The notes beneath the pieces are model-generated. The model was not told where the DNA came from. It worked only from the letters and a program-made list of their open reading frames with translations, and ran no database searches. From contig NZ_JADPKT010000070.1 of the NCBI RefSeq assembly GCF_023074075.1, forward strand, positions 211,805 to 275,804: a stretch of 64,000 nt of DNA, written 5' to 3'. Below, in pieces: positions 52,072-59,802 of this stretch. Source of the stretch: Bradyrhizobium sp. 138 (GTDB lineage Bacteria; Pseudomonadota; Alphaproteobacteria; Rhizobiales; Xanthobacteraceae). The position numbers and the translations under genes are program-made. How positions within the stretch are numbered: position 1 is the stretch's first letter; each line of letters opens with the position of its first letter.

Positions 52072-52719
52072 TCACCAAACGTAGGGGATCACTCTCCAGC
52101 GCGATGCTTCGTAAGCTGAATATTCAGGGCAGTTGCGACGAAGCAGGTCCTCTTCGTAATAAATTCGGCAAATCTGGACGCCAATATGCAAGACGAGCAA
52201 GACCGCTGTCAGCGGCGTCGGGCTTCTCAGCACCACCCCCAACACCGCGATTTCTTCCGCAAGGTAGAGCGGGTGCTTGATCCACCGATATGGACCCGTT
52301 TGCACCACGTTGCGCGCCTGCGGCACCAGACTGAACGACCTGCCAAGATGTCGGATGGTGACCAGCATCATGATCATGCCGATCAACACGCACGCGGTGG
52401 ACGCCAGGTTTGGCAACGCCTTGTCGGTTTCGCCGAAGAAGGCGATCGTCCACGGCATATAGGTGCCCACGAACGCCGCTATCCTTGGGAGACGGCCGGT
52501 CGCTTTCGCCTTCGCCGGGGGCCGCGTGATGACCAACAGCGCCAGGAGCACGTAGAAAACAGCGAGGCAAATACTCGACAGGAGCGACGGCCAGGGATCA
52601 TGAGCCGATGATCCGATCTTGATGGCCACGCCAAGCGCCAGCAAGATGAACCACATGCCGCCGAACAGTTGCATTGTCCGATCGTAGGAGGACGTTTTCG
52701 AAAGGGCAATCGTGCTCAT
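52072..52719 (-). CDS. Isoprenylcysteine carboxyl methyltransferase (ICMT)-like membrane protein within the Tad operon
   Basis: This 215-residue multi-span membrane protein has about five hydrophobic segments and the ICMT/PEMT-family C-terminal motif: VVQTGPYRWIKHPLYLAEE, then a later EEDLLRRNCPEYSAYEASRW. These residues bind S-adenosylmethionine and the methyl acceptor in the family. It sits between tadC (two bases away) and a tadE-type gene, fully inside the pilus operon, although it is not a core Tad gene. It may methylate a pilus component or lipid; the Tad leader peptidase lacks the N-methyltransferase half found in PilD. Confidence 0.85.
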   Translation of the reverse strand: MSTIALSKTSSYDRTMQLFGGMWFILLALGVAIKIGSSAHDPWPSLLSSICLAVFYVLLALLVITRPPAKAKATGRLPRIAAFVGTYMPWTIAFFGETDKALPNLASTACVLIGMIMMLVTIRHLGRSFSLVPQARNVVQTGPYRWIKHPLYLAEEIAVLGVVLRSPTPLTAVLLVLHIGVQICRIYYEEDLLRRNCPEYSAYEASRWRVIPYVW

Positions 52720-52721
52720 GG

Positions 52722-53630
52722 CTACTTACCGAAGCTGGCGAACGAACGCACGAGATGCAGAATGGGACTTCCTCCCAAAATGACGAACATGGCTGGAAGC
52801 AGGAACAACACCATCGGAATGGTCAACTTGGCGCCCAACTTGTGTGCTCGTTCTTCGAGCTTGGTAATGCGTTCGCGCCGGAGGTCGACAGCGACACTCC
52901 GCAGAGCCTGGCCCACGGGCGTTCCGTATTGCAGGCTTTGGGCGATCATGATTCCGAATCGGCGAAGCCCATCCGATGTAGATCCCAGTTTCTCGAATGC
53001 GTCGCTGCGGCTTGGCAGGATCCTGAGATCATCAAGAAGGCCGCTCATGACCCGGGCTATAGCGGGATTGGTCTCATGCATTTCTTGCGCTACACGTGCC
53101 AGCCCGCTTTCCAGGCCCATTCCCGCTTCGCTGCACACAACCAGCAAATCGATCATGTCCGGCGTACCCAATCGAATGGCGGCGTCAAACCGCCGCTTCA
53201 GCACCGCCAGTATCAATCGCGGCGCTAAAATCCCGATCGTCAGGCCAATAAGTGTGAAGACCAGCACATCCAGCAACGCCTTCCCGAAAAGCTGAGCGAC
53301 ACACCCGGCGATGATCGGGCATAGGGCCATGCTGACGGCTTTGACACCGATCCAGGTCGGCAAGGCTCGATGATGATTGAAACCTGACGATTGAAGGATG
53401 GTTCGCAGCTGATCCAGATTCTCCTCGGCATAGAAGCGACGATACCGCATGCCGAGTGACGAAAACCAACTTGTCACGTCCTGGAAGGGTGCAGACCGGC
53501 CAGCAACGCCCATCACGGCGTTCGACACCCGGGCGTCCAATGTACGAACGTGTATTTCGCGGATAATCAACATGCAGGACGCAGTCCCGGCCACGACTGC
53601 GAGGGCCACCAGACTGAGACCAGACGTCAT
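52722..53630 (-). CDS. tadC: Tad pilus inner-membrane platform protein TadC
   Basis: This 302-residue protein of the type II secretion F-domain superfamily has an N-terminal membrane segment, a central pair of hydrophobic spans, the cytoplasmic F domain (DMIDLLVVCSEAGMGLESGL, QEMHETNPAIARVMSGLLDD), and a C-terminal membrane helix. The family couplet with TadB forms the platform moved by the TadA/CpaF ATPase. Its ATG at 53630 overlaps the tadB stop by four bases. Confidence 0.9.
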   Translation of the reverse strand: MTSGLSLVALAVVAGTASCMLIIREIHVRTLDARVSNAVMGVAGRSAPFQDVTSWFSSLGMRYRRFYAEENLDQLRTILQSSGFNHHRALPTWIGVKAVSMALCPIIAGCVAQLFGKALLDVLVFTLIGLTIGILAPRLILAVLKRRFDAAIRLGTPDMIDLLVVCSEAGMGLESGLARVAQEMHETNPAIARVMSGLLDDLRILPSRSDAFEKLGSTSDGLRRFGIMIAQSLQYGTPVGQALRSVAVDLRRERITKLEERAHKLGAKLTIPMVLFLLPAMFVILGGSPILHLVRSFASFGK

Positions 53631-54559
53631 AGCTCCGTTTCCCTTCTGACCATCCAACTTATCACCAGGGCTCCGACAAGCACCGAAAGGACTGCGTAAG
53701 CCAGCAGCTTGTTTCCGACCGGATCGGTGAACAACAGATCAACCGTTTGCGGATTGGCTGCGTATAGGACCCCACCTGCAACCAAGGGGGAGATTGTCAG
53801 CGCTCGTGAGGAGAAGATCACCTCTCCTGCCAGCGCCTTGGCGCGAGCAGCCAGCGCAACACGTTGCCTGACAGTGTCTCCCAGGTTCTGCAAGGTCTCG
53901 GCCAGGCTGCCACCGGACTTCAACTGAACGGCAAGTGTCACCGCAAAGATCGCATACTCCGCCACCTGCGTTCGCCGATAGACAGCCTGGACAGCTTCCT
54001 CCGGAGGTCTTCCCAGATTCACTTCGCTGCATACGATGGCAAATTGCCCAGCCGTTGGCTGCGGCATATCGCGCGCTAGGGCACGAAATGCCTCGTGCAC
54101 AGGCAGACCCGATCGCACGGTGCTTGTCACCAGCTGGATCGCATCAGGCAGCTGTCGAAAGAGCTGAAGAGCGAAGCGACGTTGCTGCCATCCGAACAGG
54201 CCTCGTATCACAATGAGGGCCGTGATCGCGGCGACAATGGACGCGTAGACAATGGAATATCCCAGCTGGCTGTTCGCATAAAGGATCGCTGCTGCTCCGA
54301 ATGCACCGGCAAGCAGCACATAGGCCGGATGCAACGTGTAAGGTATATCGGGATTGTAGCTGGACAGCCGATTGAGAAACTGATCCTGAGACCCGCTCTC
54401 CAAGCGGCGAATGGATGGCAGGTTAGCCGGATGCGACGTTGGCAGAGCAACCGCCAACCGGCGATTGATGCGTCTTTCCCGAGCGTCGAGCCACAACGAG
54501 ATGGCCGCTGCGCAGATCGCGAGCGCCAGAACAGTGACGATCACGGACTCCAGCATCAT
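53627..54559 (-). CDS. tadB: Tad pilus inner-membrane platform protein TadB
   Basis: This 310-residue F-domain protein has an N-terminal helix, two central spans (VLLAGAFGAAAILYANS and IVYASIVAAITALIVIRGLF), the F domain (LFRQLPDAIQLVTSTVRSGL, PVHEAFRALARDMPQP) and a C-terminal helix pair. It pairs with TadC. Two ATG codons (54559 and 54556) occur in tandem; the first overlaps the cpaF stop. Confidence 0.9.
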   Translation of the reverse strand: MMLESVIVTVLALAICAAAISLWLDARERRINRRLAVALPTSHPANLPSIRRLESGSQDQFLNRLSSYNPDIPYTLHPAYVLLAGAFGAAAILYANSQLGYSIVYASIVAAITALIVIRGLFGWQQRRFALQLFRQLPDAIQLVTSTVRSGLPVHEAFRALARDMPQPTAGQFAIVCSEVNLGRPPEEAVQAVYRRTQVAEYAIFAVTLAVQLKSGGSLAETLQNLGDTVRQRVALAARAKALAGEVIFSSRALTISPLVAGGVLYAANPQTVDLLFTDPVGNKLLAYAVLSVLVGALVISWMVRRETEL

Positions 54560-55980
54560 ATTTGCCTCATGGCCTCGGCCCAAGCACCATCCAGGCCGAA
54601 ATAGACAAGACGGCACTTGAACTTCGGAGTTGCAAGGTTGGACTTATAGCTGCCCGATATCCGCCCGTGCACATCCTCCTCTTGATACTCGAAGGCTGCG
54701 ATGTCATTGGTGGTGATCACCTCCCCTTCAAGGCCGATCACCTCGCTGATCTGGACGATGCGGCGCTGTCCGTCCCGCATGCGTTCGACCTGCACAATGA
54801 GATCCAGCGCAGCGACGATCTGACTTCGAATGGCGCGCGACGGCAGATTGACCTGTCCCATCTGCACCATGTTTTCGATGCGAGTCAGGGCATCCCGGGT
54901 GCTATTCGCGTGCACCGTGGAGATCGAACCATCATGTCCGGTGTTCATCGCCTGCAGCATGTCGAATGCTTCGGCACTGCGCACCTCGCCAACGACGATC
55001 CGGTCGGGACGCATACGCAGGGCATTCACCAGCAGATCGCGTTGTGTCACCTGCCCTGTGCCCTCGAGGCTGGGAGGCCGAGTCTCCAGGCTGATCACGT
55101 GCGGCTGCTGAAGCTGCAACTCTGCCGCGTCCTCGATCGTGACAATACGTTCGGTGTGATCGATGAACTGGCTCATCGCGTTCAGGAGCGTCGTCTTGCC
55201 GGATCCGGTACCGCCGGAGACCAGAACATTGAGGCGCGAGCGGGCGGCGATCTCCAGCAATTGTCCGATGGCCGCGGTCATTGAGCCGTTTTCAACCAAT
55301 CCGGCGATGTCCAAACGGCGGCTTGGAAATTTTCTGATGGAAATGCACGGACTATGGATCGCCAGCGGAGGGAGAATGATGTTGACGCGGCTGCCATCCA
55401 GCAGGCGGCAGTCCACCATCGGACTGGATTCGTCGACGCGCCGACCGACCTGCGCGGCAATCTTCTGGGCGACGGAAGCGATGTGACCATTGTCGCGGAA
55501 TCGCACCGCAATTCGTTCCAGCTTGCCGTTTCGCTCCACGTAGACATTACTCGGACCGTTCACCATGATATCGTTGATCGATTGGTCCAGCAGCAGCGGA
55601 CGGAGCGGCCCGAAGCCCGTCATGTCGTCGGCAATTTCGTCGGCGAGCTGCAGCTGCTCACGGCCCGACAGCTCGAGCCGTTCCTGGTTGGCAATTTGAT
55701 GGATGATCTCCTCAATCTGCCGCCGAAGGACTTCCCGCGATACGGTTGCGGCCACCGATGGCTCGATCTGCTCAATCACCCGTTCACGCAGCGAAGGCGG
55801 GATTATGGGTTGTTGGATCGACGGTTCGTCGCGCCTTGGCGCAGGCGACGGCACACTCGGCGCGGATGCAGCCGCGCTGGGCGGCGGCAAAGGCAAGCCC
55901 ATCGCAGATGCAGGGAGGCTTGTCGCCAATGAAGATACGTGAGCTGGTGCGTCGTCTTCACGCCTACCAAACTTTTTCAT
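54556..55980 (-). CDS. cpaF: Flp pilus assembly ATPase CpaF/TadA
   Basis: This 474-residue hexameric traffic ATPase powers Flp pilus assembly. An Ala/Pro/Ser-rich N-terminal linker (about residues 15-60) precedes the N-terminal domain. Walker A GGTGSGKT is at 256-263, the Asp box GEVRSAEAFDMLQAM near 330, and the His box TGHDGSISTVHANS shortly after. The ATG at 55980 overlaps the cpaE stop; a longer frame upstream is a shadow of cpaE. Confidence 0.94.
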   Translation of the reverse strand: MKKFGRREDDAPAHVSSLATSLPASAMGLPLPPPSAAASAPSVPSPAPRRDEPSIQQPIIPPSLRERVIEQIEPSVAATVSREVLRRQIEEIIHQIANQERLELSGREQLQLADEIADDMTGFGPLRPLLLDQSINDIMVNGPSNVYVERNGKLERIAVRFRDNGHIASVAQKIAAQVGRRVDESSPMVDCRLLDGSRVNIILPPLAIHSPCISIRKFPSRRLDIAGLVENGSMTAAIGQLLEIAARSRLNVLVSGGTGSGKTTLLNAMSQFIDHTERIVTIEDAAELQLQQPHVISLETRPPSLEGTGQVTQRDLLVNALRMRPDRIVVGEVRSAEAFDMLQAMNTGHDGSISTVHANSTRDALTRIENMVQMGQVNLPSRAIRSQIVAALDLIVQVERMRDGQRRIVQISEVIGLEGEVITTNDIAAFEYQEEDVHGRISGSYKSNLATPKFKCRLVYFGLDGAWAEAMRQI

Positions 55981-57182
55981 CGCAGATGTGCTGTTAGCAC
56001 CCTCCTCCACCAGCCACTCCGCTCGGCAGCGACACCGCTGATTTCCCGTACGATCGGTGCCAGGTGACGCCGCAATTTTCTGACGTGCTTCAGAGCTGGA
56101 ATTCCCAGATTGAGCGCCTCGGTCATGCCCTTGCCGAGATCGGGGACGACGATGTCGGGCTCTGCACCCAACGCCTTGACAACCGCCGCCCTTGGAAGGC
56201 CCCCGGGACGACCGGCCCGGTTGAGCAAGGTAAAGACCCGGTCTTTGCCCGCGATGTTGATCACGGCGGCGCGTAACGCATGGGCATTGCGAAGTCCGGT
56301 CACCTCGGATTCGAGCAGCACCATCACATGACGGGAAAGCGTAATCACGGGATAGATCGACGGCGGAAACGGGACCGGTACATCGACGACGATGTAGTTG
56401 AACCGTTGACGCAGCAGACCCAGCACGTGTCGTATGCCAGCTTCCGTAATTTCGAGCTGCGCATCGAGGTCCTCGTCGGCCGAGACCAGGCAAACCCTTT
56501 CGTTGACCTCGATTGCCGCGCGCTCGAGGAAGAGTGTGTCCGCCCGCATTGGATTTTCCAGAGCGATACGCAGCCCCGGCCCGGGACGAACACCCAACAT
56601 CACGGCGGCCTCGCCGCCCTGCAGATGGAGATCAAGCAGCGCCACCTTGGCCTTGGTTGTCTCGGCAAGTTGCAGCGCCAGATTAATTGCGATGCTCGTG
56701 GCGCCGGCGCCGCCCTGCGCCCCGCAGATCGAGACCACGTGCCCGCCACGATCGATCTGGTTGGCTGCCCCGTCGCCGAGCAGCTTGGGGCGCAGCTTGT
56801 CCAGCACCATATCGCGCGTGAGCGGCCGCGGCAGATACTCGGTCAAGCCGAGCTCCAGGAGCTCACGGTAGAAGGTGATCTCCCTGTTGTCGCCGATCAC
56901 GGCTACGCGGACATCGGGTGGACAGACGCCGGCCAGCCTTTCCAGTTCGGTAAAGGGATCGTCGATGCCGCTGATGTCTGCCACCAGCGCGAACAGGTCG
57001 GTGTCGTTTTCAAGCATCCGTATCGCATTGCGGATCGTGCCGCGCCTGATCGAGAGGTTGGAGCCTTCGAGCCCCTTGCGCAAAGCCGCAGCGCTGAGCT
57101 CATCATTGACGAAACAGACGATGCGATTGCGCGTGACGATCGACGTCGTTTCTTCAGGTGGAGTGGCTATGGCAATGTTCAT
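55977..57182 (-). CDS. cpaE: CpaE/TadZ-like polar localisation ATPase of the Flp pilus
   Basis: This 401-residue protein has an N-terminal receiver-like domain (RIVCFVNDELSAAALRKGLE, ending with YLPRPLTRD) and a C-terminal MinD/ParA-like domain with a deviant Walker A (CGAQGGAGATSIAINLA) near residue 155. It is thought to direct the pilus apparatus to its position in the cell. The ATG at 57182 overlaps the cpaB stop; a TTG one codon earlier is ignored. Confidence 0.9.
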   Translation of the reverse strand: MNIAIATPPEETTSIVTRNRIVCFVNDELSAAALRKGLEGSNLSIRRGTIRNAIRMLENDTDLFALVADISGIDDPFTELERLAGVCPPDVRVAVIGDNREITFYRELLELGLTEYLPRPLTRDMVLDKLRPKLLGDGAANQIDRGGHVVSICGAQGGAGATSIAINLALQLAETTKAKVALLDLHLQGGEAAVMLGVRPGPGLRIALENPMRADTLFLERAAIEVNERVCLVSADEDLDAQLEITEAGIRHVLGLLRQRFNYIVVDVPVPFPPSIYPVITLSRHVMVLLESEVTGLRNAHALRAAVINIAGKDRVFTLLNRAGRPGGLPRAAVVKALGAEPDIVVPDLGKGMTEALNLGIPALKHVRKLRRHLAPIVREISGVAAERSGWWRRVLTAHLR

Positions 57183-58147
57183 CAACGTTTCTCCGACAAC
57201 GCGTCAACGTAACCCATGGCCGTTGCAGTCGGGCGTACAGCTTCCGATGCCCCCTCGCAGCTGACGAGAGCATCTTCGTCTTGTCTCCTGACCGTGTATT
57301 GCTTAACCTCGCGGCCCGAATGAACGACCACTGCCGTCCTCTGGCGCGCAATTGCATACTGGCGAGCAAGTTCTGGCGACACATCGCAGCTGGACATCGC
57401 GCCAGTGTCCGCCTTGTCCCACTGATCGATTGCTGCGCGCACCGCCAGGGAGAGCGTTCCGAGCTGCTTTGCGACGGCGACTTTCTTGACCTGCTCTTGC
57501 GTAAGCTCCAGTGACACGGTTTGCGATTGCTTACCTGCCATTCCACTGATGGGTCGCGCGCCCTGCACGATCTCCTGATCAATGGCGATGACTCGAACAT
57601 TGCGCAGAACGGTTTCGCTCAGGGCCCGACGCGCGGTATCGACTTTCTCGAAGACCTGGGTCAGCACGACGTCCACGTGATCGCCTGGCCTGATGAGGCC
57701 CGCTACGCCCGACTCTTCGTCAACTTTGATGCTGATGGCACGGCTGTCTGGTGCCAGGACACTGGCCAGAAAACCCCGATCCCGCGGACGCAGGATGTCC
57801 TGCAACGTGACCGGACTGCCCGCTTCGACAAACTTGCGAATGAGTGAACCGGGAAGTCCGGCCTTGGACTCGGGTGTTTCAAGGATCGCTCCCTGGGGAA
57901 CGCGCTCCGGCGGCACCGACCGCACGGCGAAATCTTCTTCGCGGGCCAATGTCCCCCTCGGCAATGGACGCGCCGCGACAAAGTATCCAGCGGTCACCGG
58001 CGTCGCCGGTGCCGGGCTCGTCTCTGTGACTTGTACTGGGGCCGGAGGCGGCGCCTTCGGCAGGTTCATGCTATAGGCAATCAGTCCGAACGCTGTGGTT
58101 GCAAGCAAAAGCACCACGATGATCGACAGACGCAGCGCGGAGGACAT
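57182..58147 (-). CDS. cpaB: Flp pilus assembly protein CpaB/RcpC
   Basis: This 321-residue protein has one N-terminal membrane helix (LSIIVVLLLATTAFGLIAY), a Pro-rich linker, a SAF domain (FVAARPLPRGTLAREEDFAV) and the RcpC/CpaB domain (ISIKVDEESGVAGLIRPGDH, VDVVLTQVF). It resides in the periplasm and supports the secretin. The stop of cpaA lies one base from its start. Confidence 0.9.
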   Translation of the reverse strand: MSSALRLSIIVVLLLATTAFGLIAYSMNLPKAPPPAPVQVTETSPAPATPVTAGYFVAARPLPRGTLAREEDFAVRSVPPERVPQGAILETPESKAGLPGSLIRKFVEAGSPVTLQDILRPRDRGFLASVLAPDSRAISIKVDEESGVAGLIRPGDHVDVVLTQVFEKVDTARRALSETVLRNVRVIAIDQEIVQGARPISGMAGKQSQTVSLELTQEQVKKVAVAKQLGTLSLAVRAAIDQWDKADTGAMSSCDVSPELARQYAIARQRTAVVVHSGREVKQYTVRRQDEDALVSCEGASEAVRPTATAMGYVDALSEKR

Positions 58148-58148
58148 T

Positions 58149-58655
58149 TCACGATCCTTTGCTCAAAATGGTCCAGATGCCACCACAGGCGATCGCAACG
58201 CCGTAAGGCAGCGGGGCGTGTCGCAAATGGCGCCAACGCTCGATCGCGTAGATCCGCCGTGCGAACGACGATCCGGCGGGTGCCAATCTGGGATACGGCA
58301 GGTGGCGCATCATCAGATGCACCAAGGCAAGAACGCCGCCGGCCAGCACGGTGACCGTCAGCAACTGCATCACGCCGCTCGGCGGGAGACCAACCGCCAC
58401 GGCGACCAGCAGCTTGACATCGCCGCCACCAATTCCTCCGCGCGCATACAGGATAAAAAGCAGCAGGAAGAGGATCGTGGCTGCGATCAGCGACACAGCG
58501 ACTTGTATCGAGCTCGGCAATTGACCGGCGATGCCCAGGAGCGCCAGCGCGAGACAAAATTCGTTTGGAATCGAGCGCGTCGCGACGTCAATCGTTGCGA
58601 CATAGAGCAACAACAGGATTTCCAGGATCGAGACTGTGGGAGCAATCCAACTCAT
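58149..58655 (-). CDS. cpaA: Prepilin peptidase CpaA/TadV
   Basis: This aspartyl membrane protease of about 168 residues removes the leader of Flp prepilin and pseudopilins. The catalytic Asp residues are Asp23 in VATIDVATRSIPNEF and Asp79 in GIGGGDVKLL, the family GxGD motif. It lacks the N-terminal Cys-rich methyltransferase domain of type IVa PilD, as is normal for TadV. A GTG at 58664 is an alternative start; neither start shows a strong ribosome site. Confidence 0.88.
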   Translation of the reverse strand: MSWIAPTVSILEILLLLYVATIDVATRSIPNEFCLALALLGIAGQLPSSIQVAVSLIAATILFLLLFILYARGGIGGGDVKLLVAVAVGLPPSGVMQLLTVTVLAGGVLALVHLMMRHLPYPRLAPAGSSFARRIYAIERWRHLRHAPLPYGVAIACGGIWTILSKGS

Positions 58656-58707
58656 GAAATGCACGTTTCAAAAAGTGGAAGGCAAACTAGCGGGAGCAGT
58701 CCTGCAG

Positions 58708-58734
58708 GAGGGGGGCAGCTTGGATGCCCCCCTC
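58708..58734. promoter_or_regulatory. Perfect hairpin between the Flp pilin gene and cpaA
   Basis: GAGGGGGGCA at 58708-58717 and TGCCCCCCTC at 58725-58734 make a perfect 10-base, very GC-rich stem with a 7-base loop. It begins 20 bases after the pilin stop on the leftward transcript. No T-run follows, so it may protect the short pilin mRNA from decay or partly stop transcription, giving more pilin than assembly proteins. Confidence 0.6.
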
Positions 58735-58753
58735 TGGCGCCAAAATGGCGGTA

Positions 58754-58969
58754 TCAACCAGCGATCGCGGTAGCGAAAGCGGTGGTGATCGCGGTGATCC
58801 CAGTGGTTAGCGCCGCCCCGATCTGCCCACCAGCTCCACCACCGAACACAGCGCCCACTGCGCCAACGATACAAACCGCGACGATGATGTACTCGAATGA
58901 CACCACGCCATCCTGGTCCGTTCGCAGACGCCTCAACGCTTCCCTGGTCTCGATGTAATATTGCAACAT
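58754..58969 (-). CDS. flp: Flp-type major pilin
   Basis: This 71-residue pilin has a leader of 21 residues ending in Gly, followed by VVSFEYIIVAVCIVG. The Gly-x4-Glu-Tyr pattern is the Flp processing site, with cut after Gly21. The mature part is about 50 residues, nearly all hydrophobic or small (Ala, Gly, Thr), as in other Flp pilins. The ATG at 58969 has AGAAGGGA before it. It is the first gene of the leftward Tad operon and is separated from cpaA by a strong hairpin. Confidence 0.92.
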   Translation of the reverse strand: MLQYYIETREALRRLRTDQDGVVSFEYIIVAVCIVGAVGAVFGGGAGGQIGAALTTGITAITTAFATAIAG

Positions 58970-59802
58970 TGGAAGAATCCCTTCTTTCAAGATGAATTTG
59001 CAGACACCTCGGCAACTTCCAGCGGCTGCGGATTTATGTCCGGCCCCGCCTGCGATAAACTATCCATTAAATGTTTATTATCGTCAATATTTAATATATA
59101 ATGCATTTTGAATTAACCCTACCCGGAGCGAGCCGCCAGGAAAATCAAAGGTGGAGCTCACAATCAGTGAAAACGTCGTGATACAAAGACGTTAGCTGAC
59201 CGCCACAATCGAATCCCAGGCAGAGTTCCGGCTGAGTCGGCGGGAATTCACCGGAATAGTACGGGTGAACCAGCGGTATAAATTTATCTTTCCGGAATAT
59301 ATTAGCTATGTGAATGACGATAAACTGTGGCGTTGCATTAAACCCGCCAATCCACTCACATATAATCGAGCGGATGCTGCGACTAAGCCGGCGCGCATGG
59401 AGCAGATTTCGACGTGCGGAGGCGCGACGTGGTACATCTGTCCACGACGGGTGAGGTGATCCCTCCGAAGATCTGATCGCACTGTCGCTGCAGCCGCACG
59501 ATTCCGTAGTTGTGCACTGGCGTGACGCAATCATCATTCGGGTTCGCGCATCGATATCTGCGCCATTTGCAAACAGAGGCTCGAAGAACTGGAACGGGCT
59601 CACTCGAGCGGGATTCGATCAAGCCCAACGGGATGCCAGCTATTCAGAAGCGGCGGGATGCATCAGCGCAGTCATCAAGGCGTTGAGGTCAACGGGGAAT
59701 ACAGCCAATTGCACCATCGGTCCGGTGTTGGGCGCCCGAATCTCCATGCCGACCAAGTACCGACTTCGCAATCAGCGCCTTGAGCCATCTCCTCGCAGCG
59801 CC
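58970..59802. other. Long non-coding stretch upstream of the Flp operon
   Basis: The 833 bases between the pilin start and the adhesin stop hold an AT-rich tract (about 59050-59115), unusual in this GC-rich window. Open frames at 59145-59603 (reverse) and 59512-59811 (forward) were examined; neither has recognisable domains, codon pattern or ribosome site. The stretch may be a regulatory region or decayed genes. Confidence 0.5.
59059..59087 (-). promoter_or_regulatory. Candidate promoter of the Flp/Tad operon
   Basis: On the reverse strand TTGACG (59087-59082) is followed after exactly 17 bases by GATAGT (59064-59059). It lies in the most AT-rich tract nearby and would give a leader of about 80 bases before the pilin start at 58969. 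The -35 match is good, the -10 match fair. Confidence 0.5.

Noticed and set aside
59145..59603. A 152-codon reverse open frame upstream of flp
   Set aside because: Amino acid usage is irregular (many Ser, Arg, Cys), there is no ribosome site, and no family is recognised. It could be a decayed gene but is not supported.
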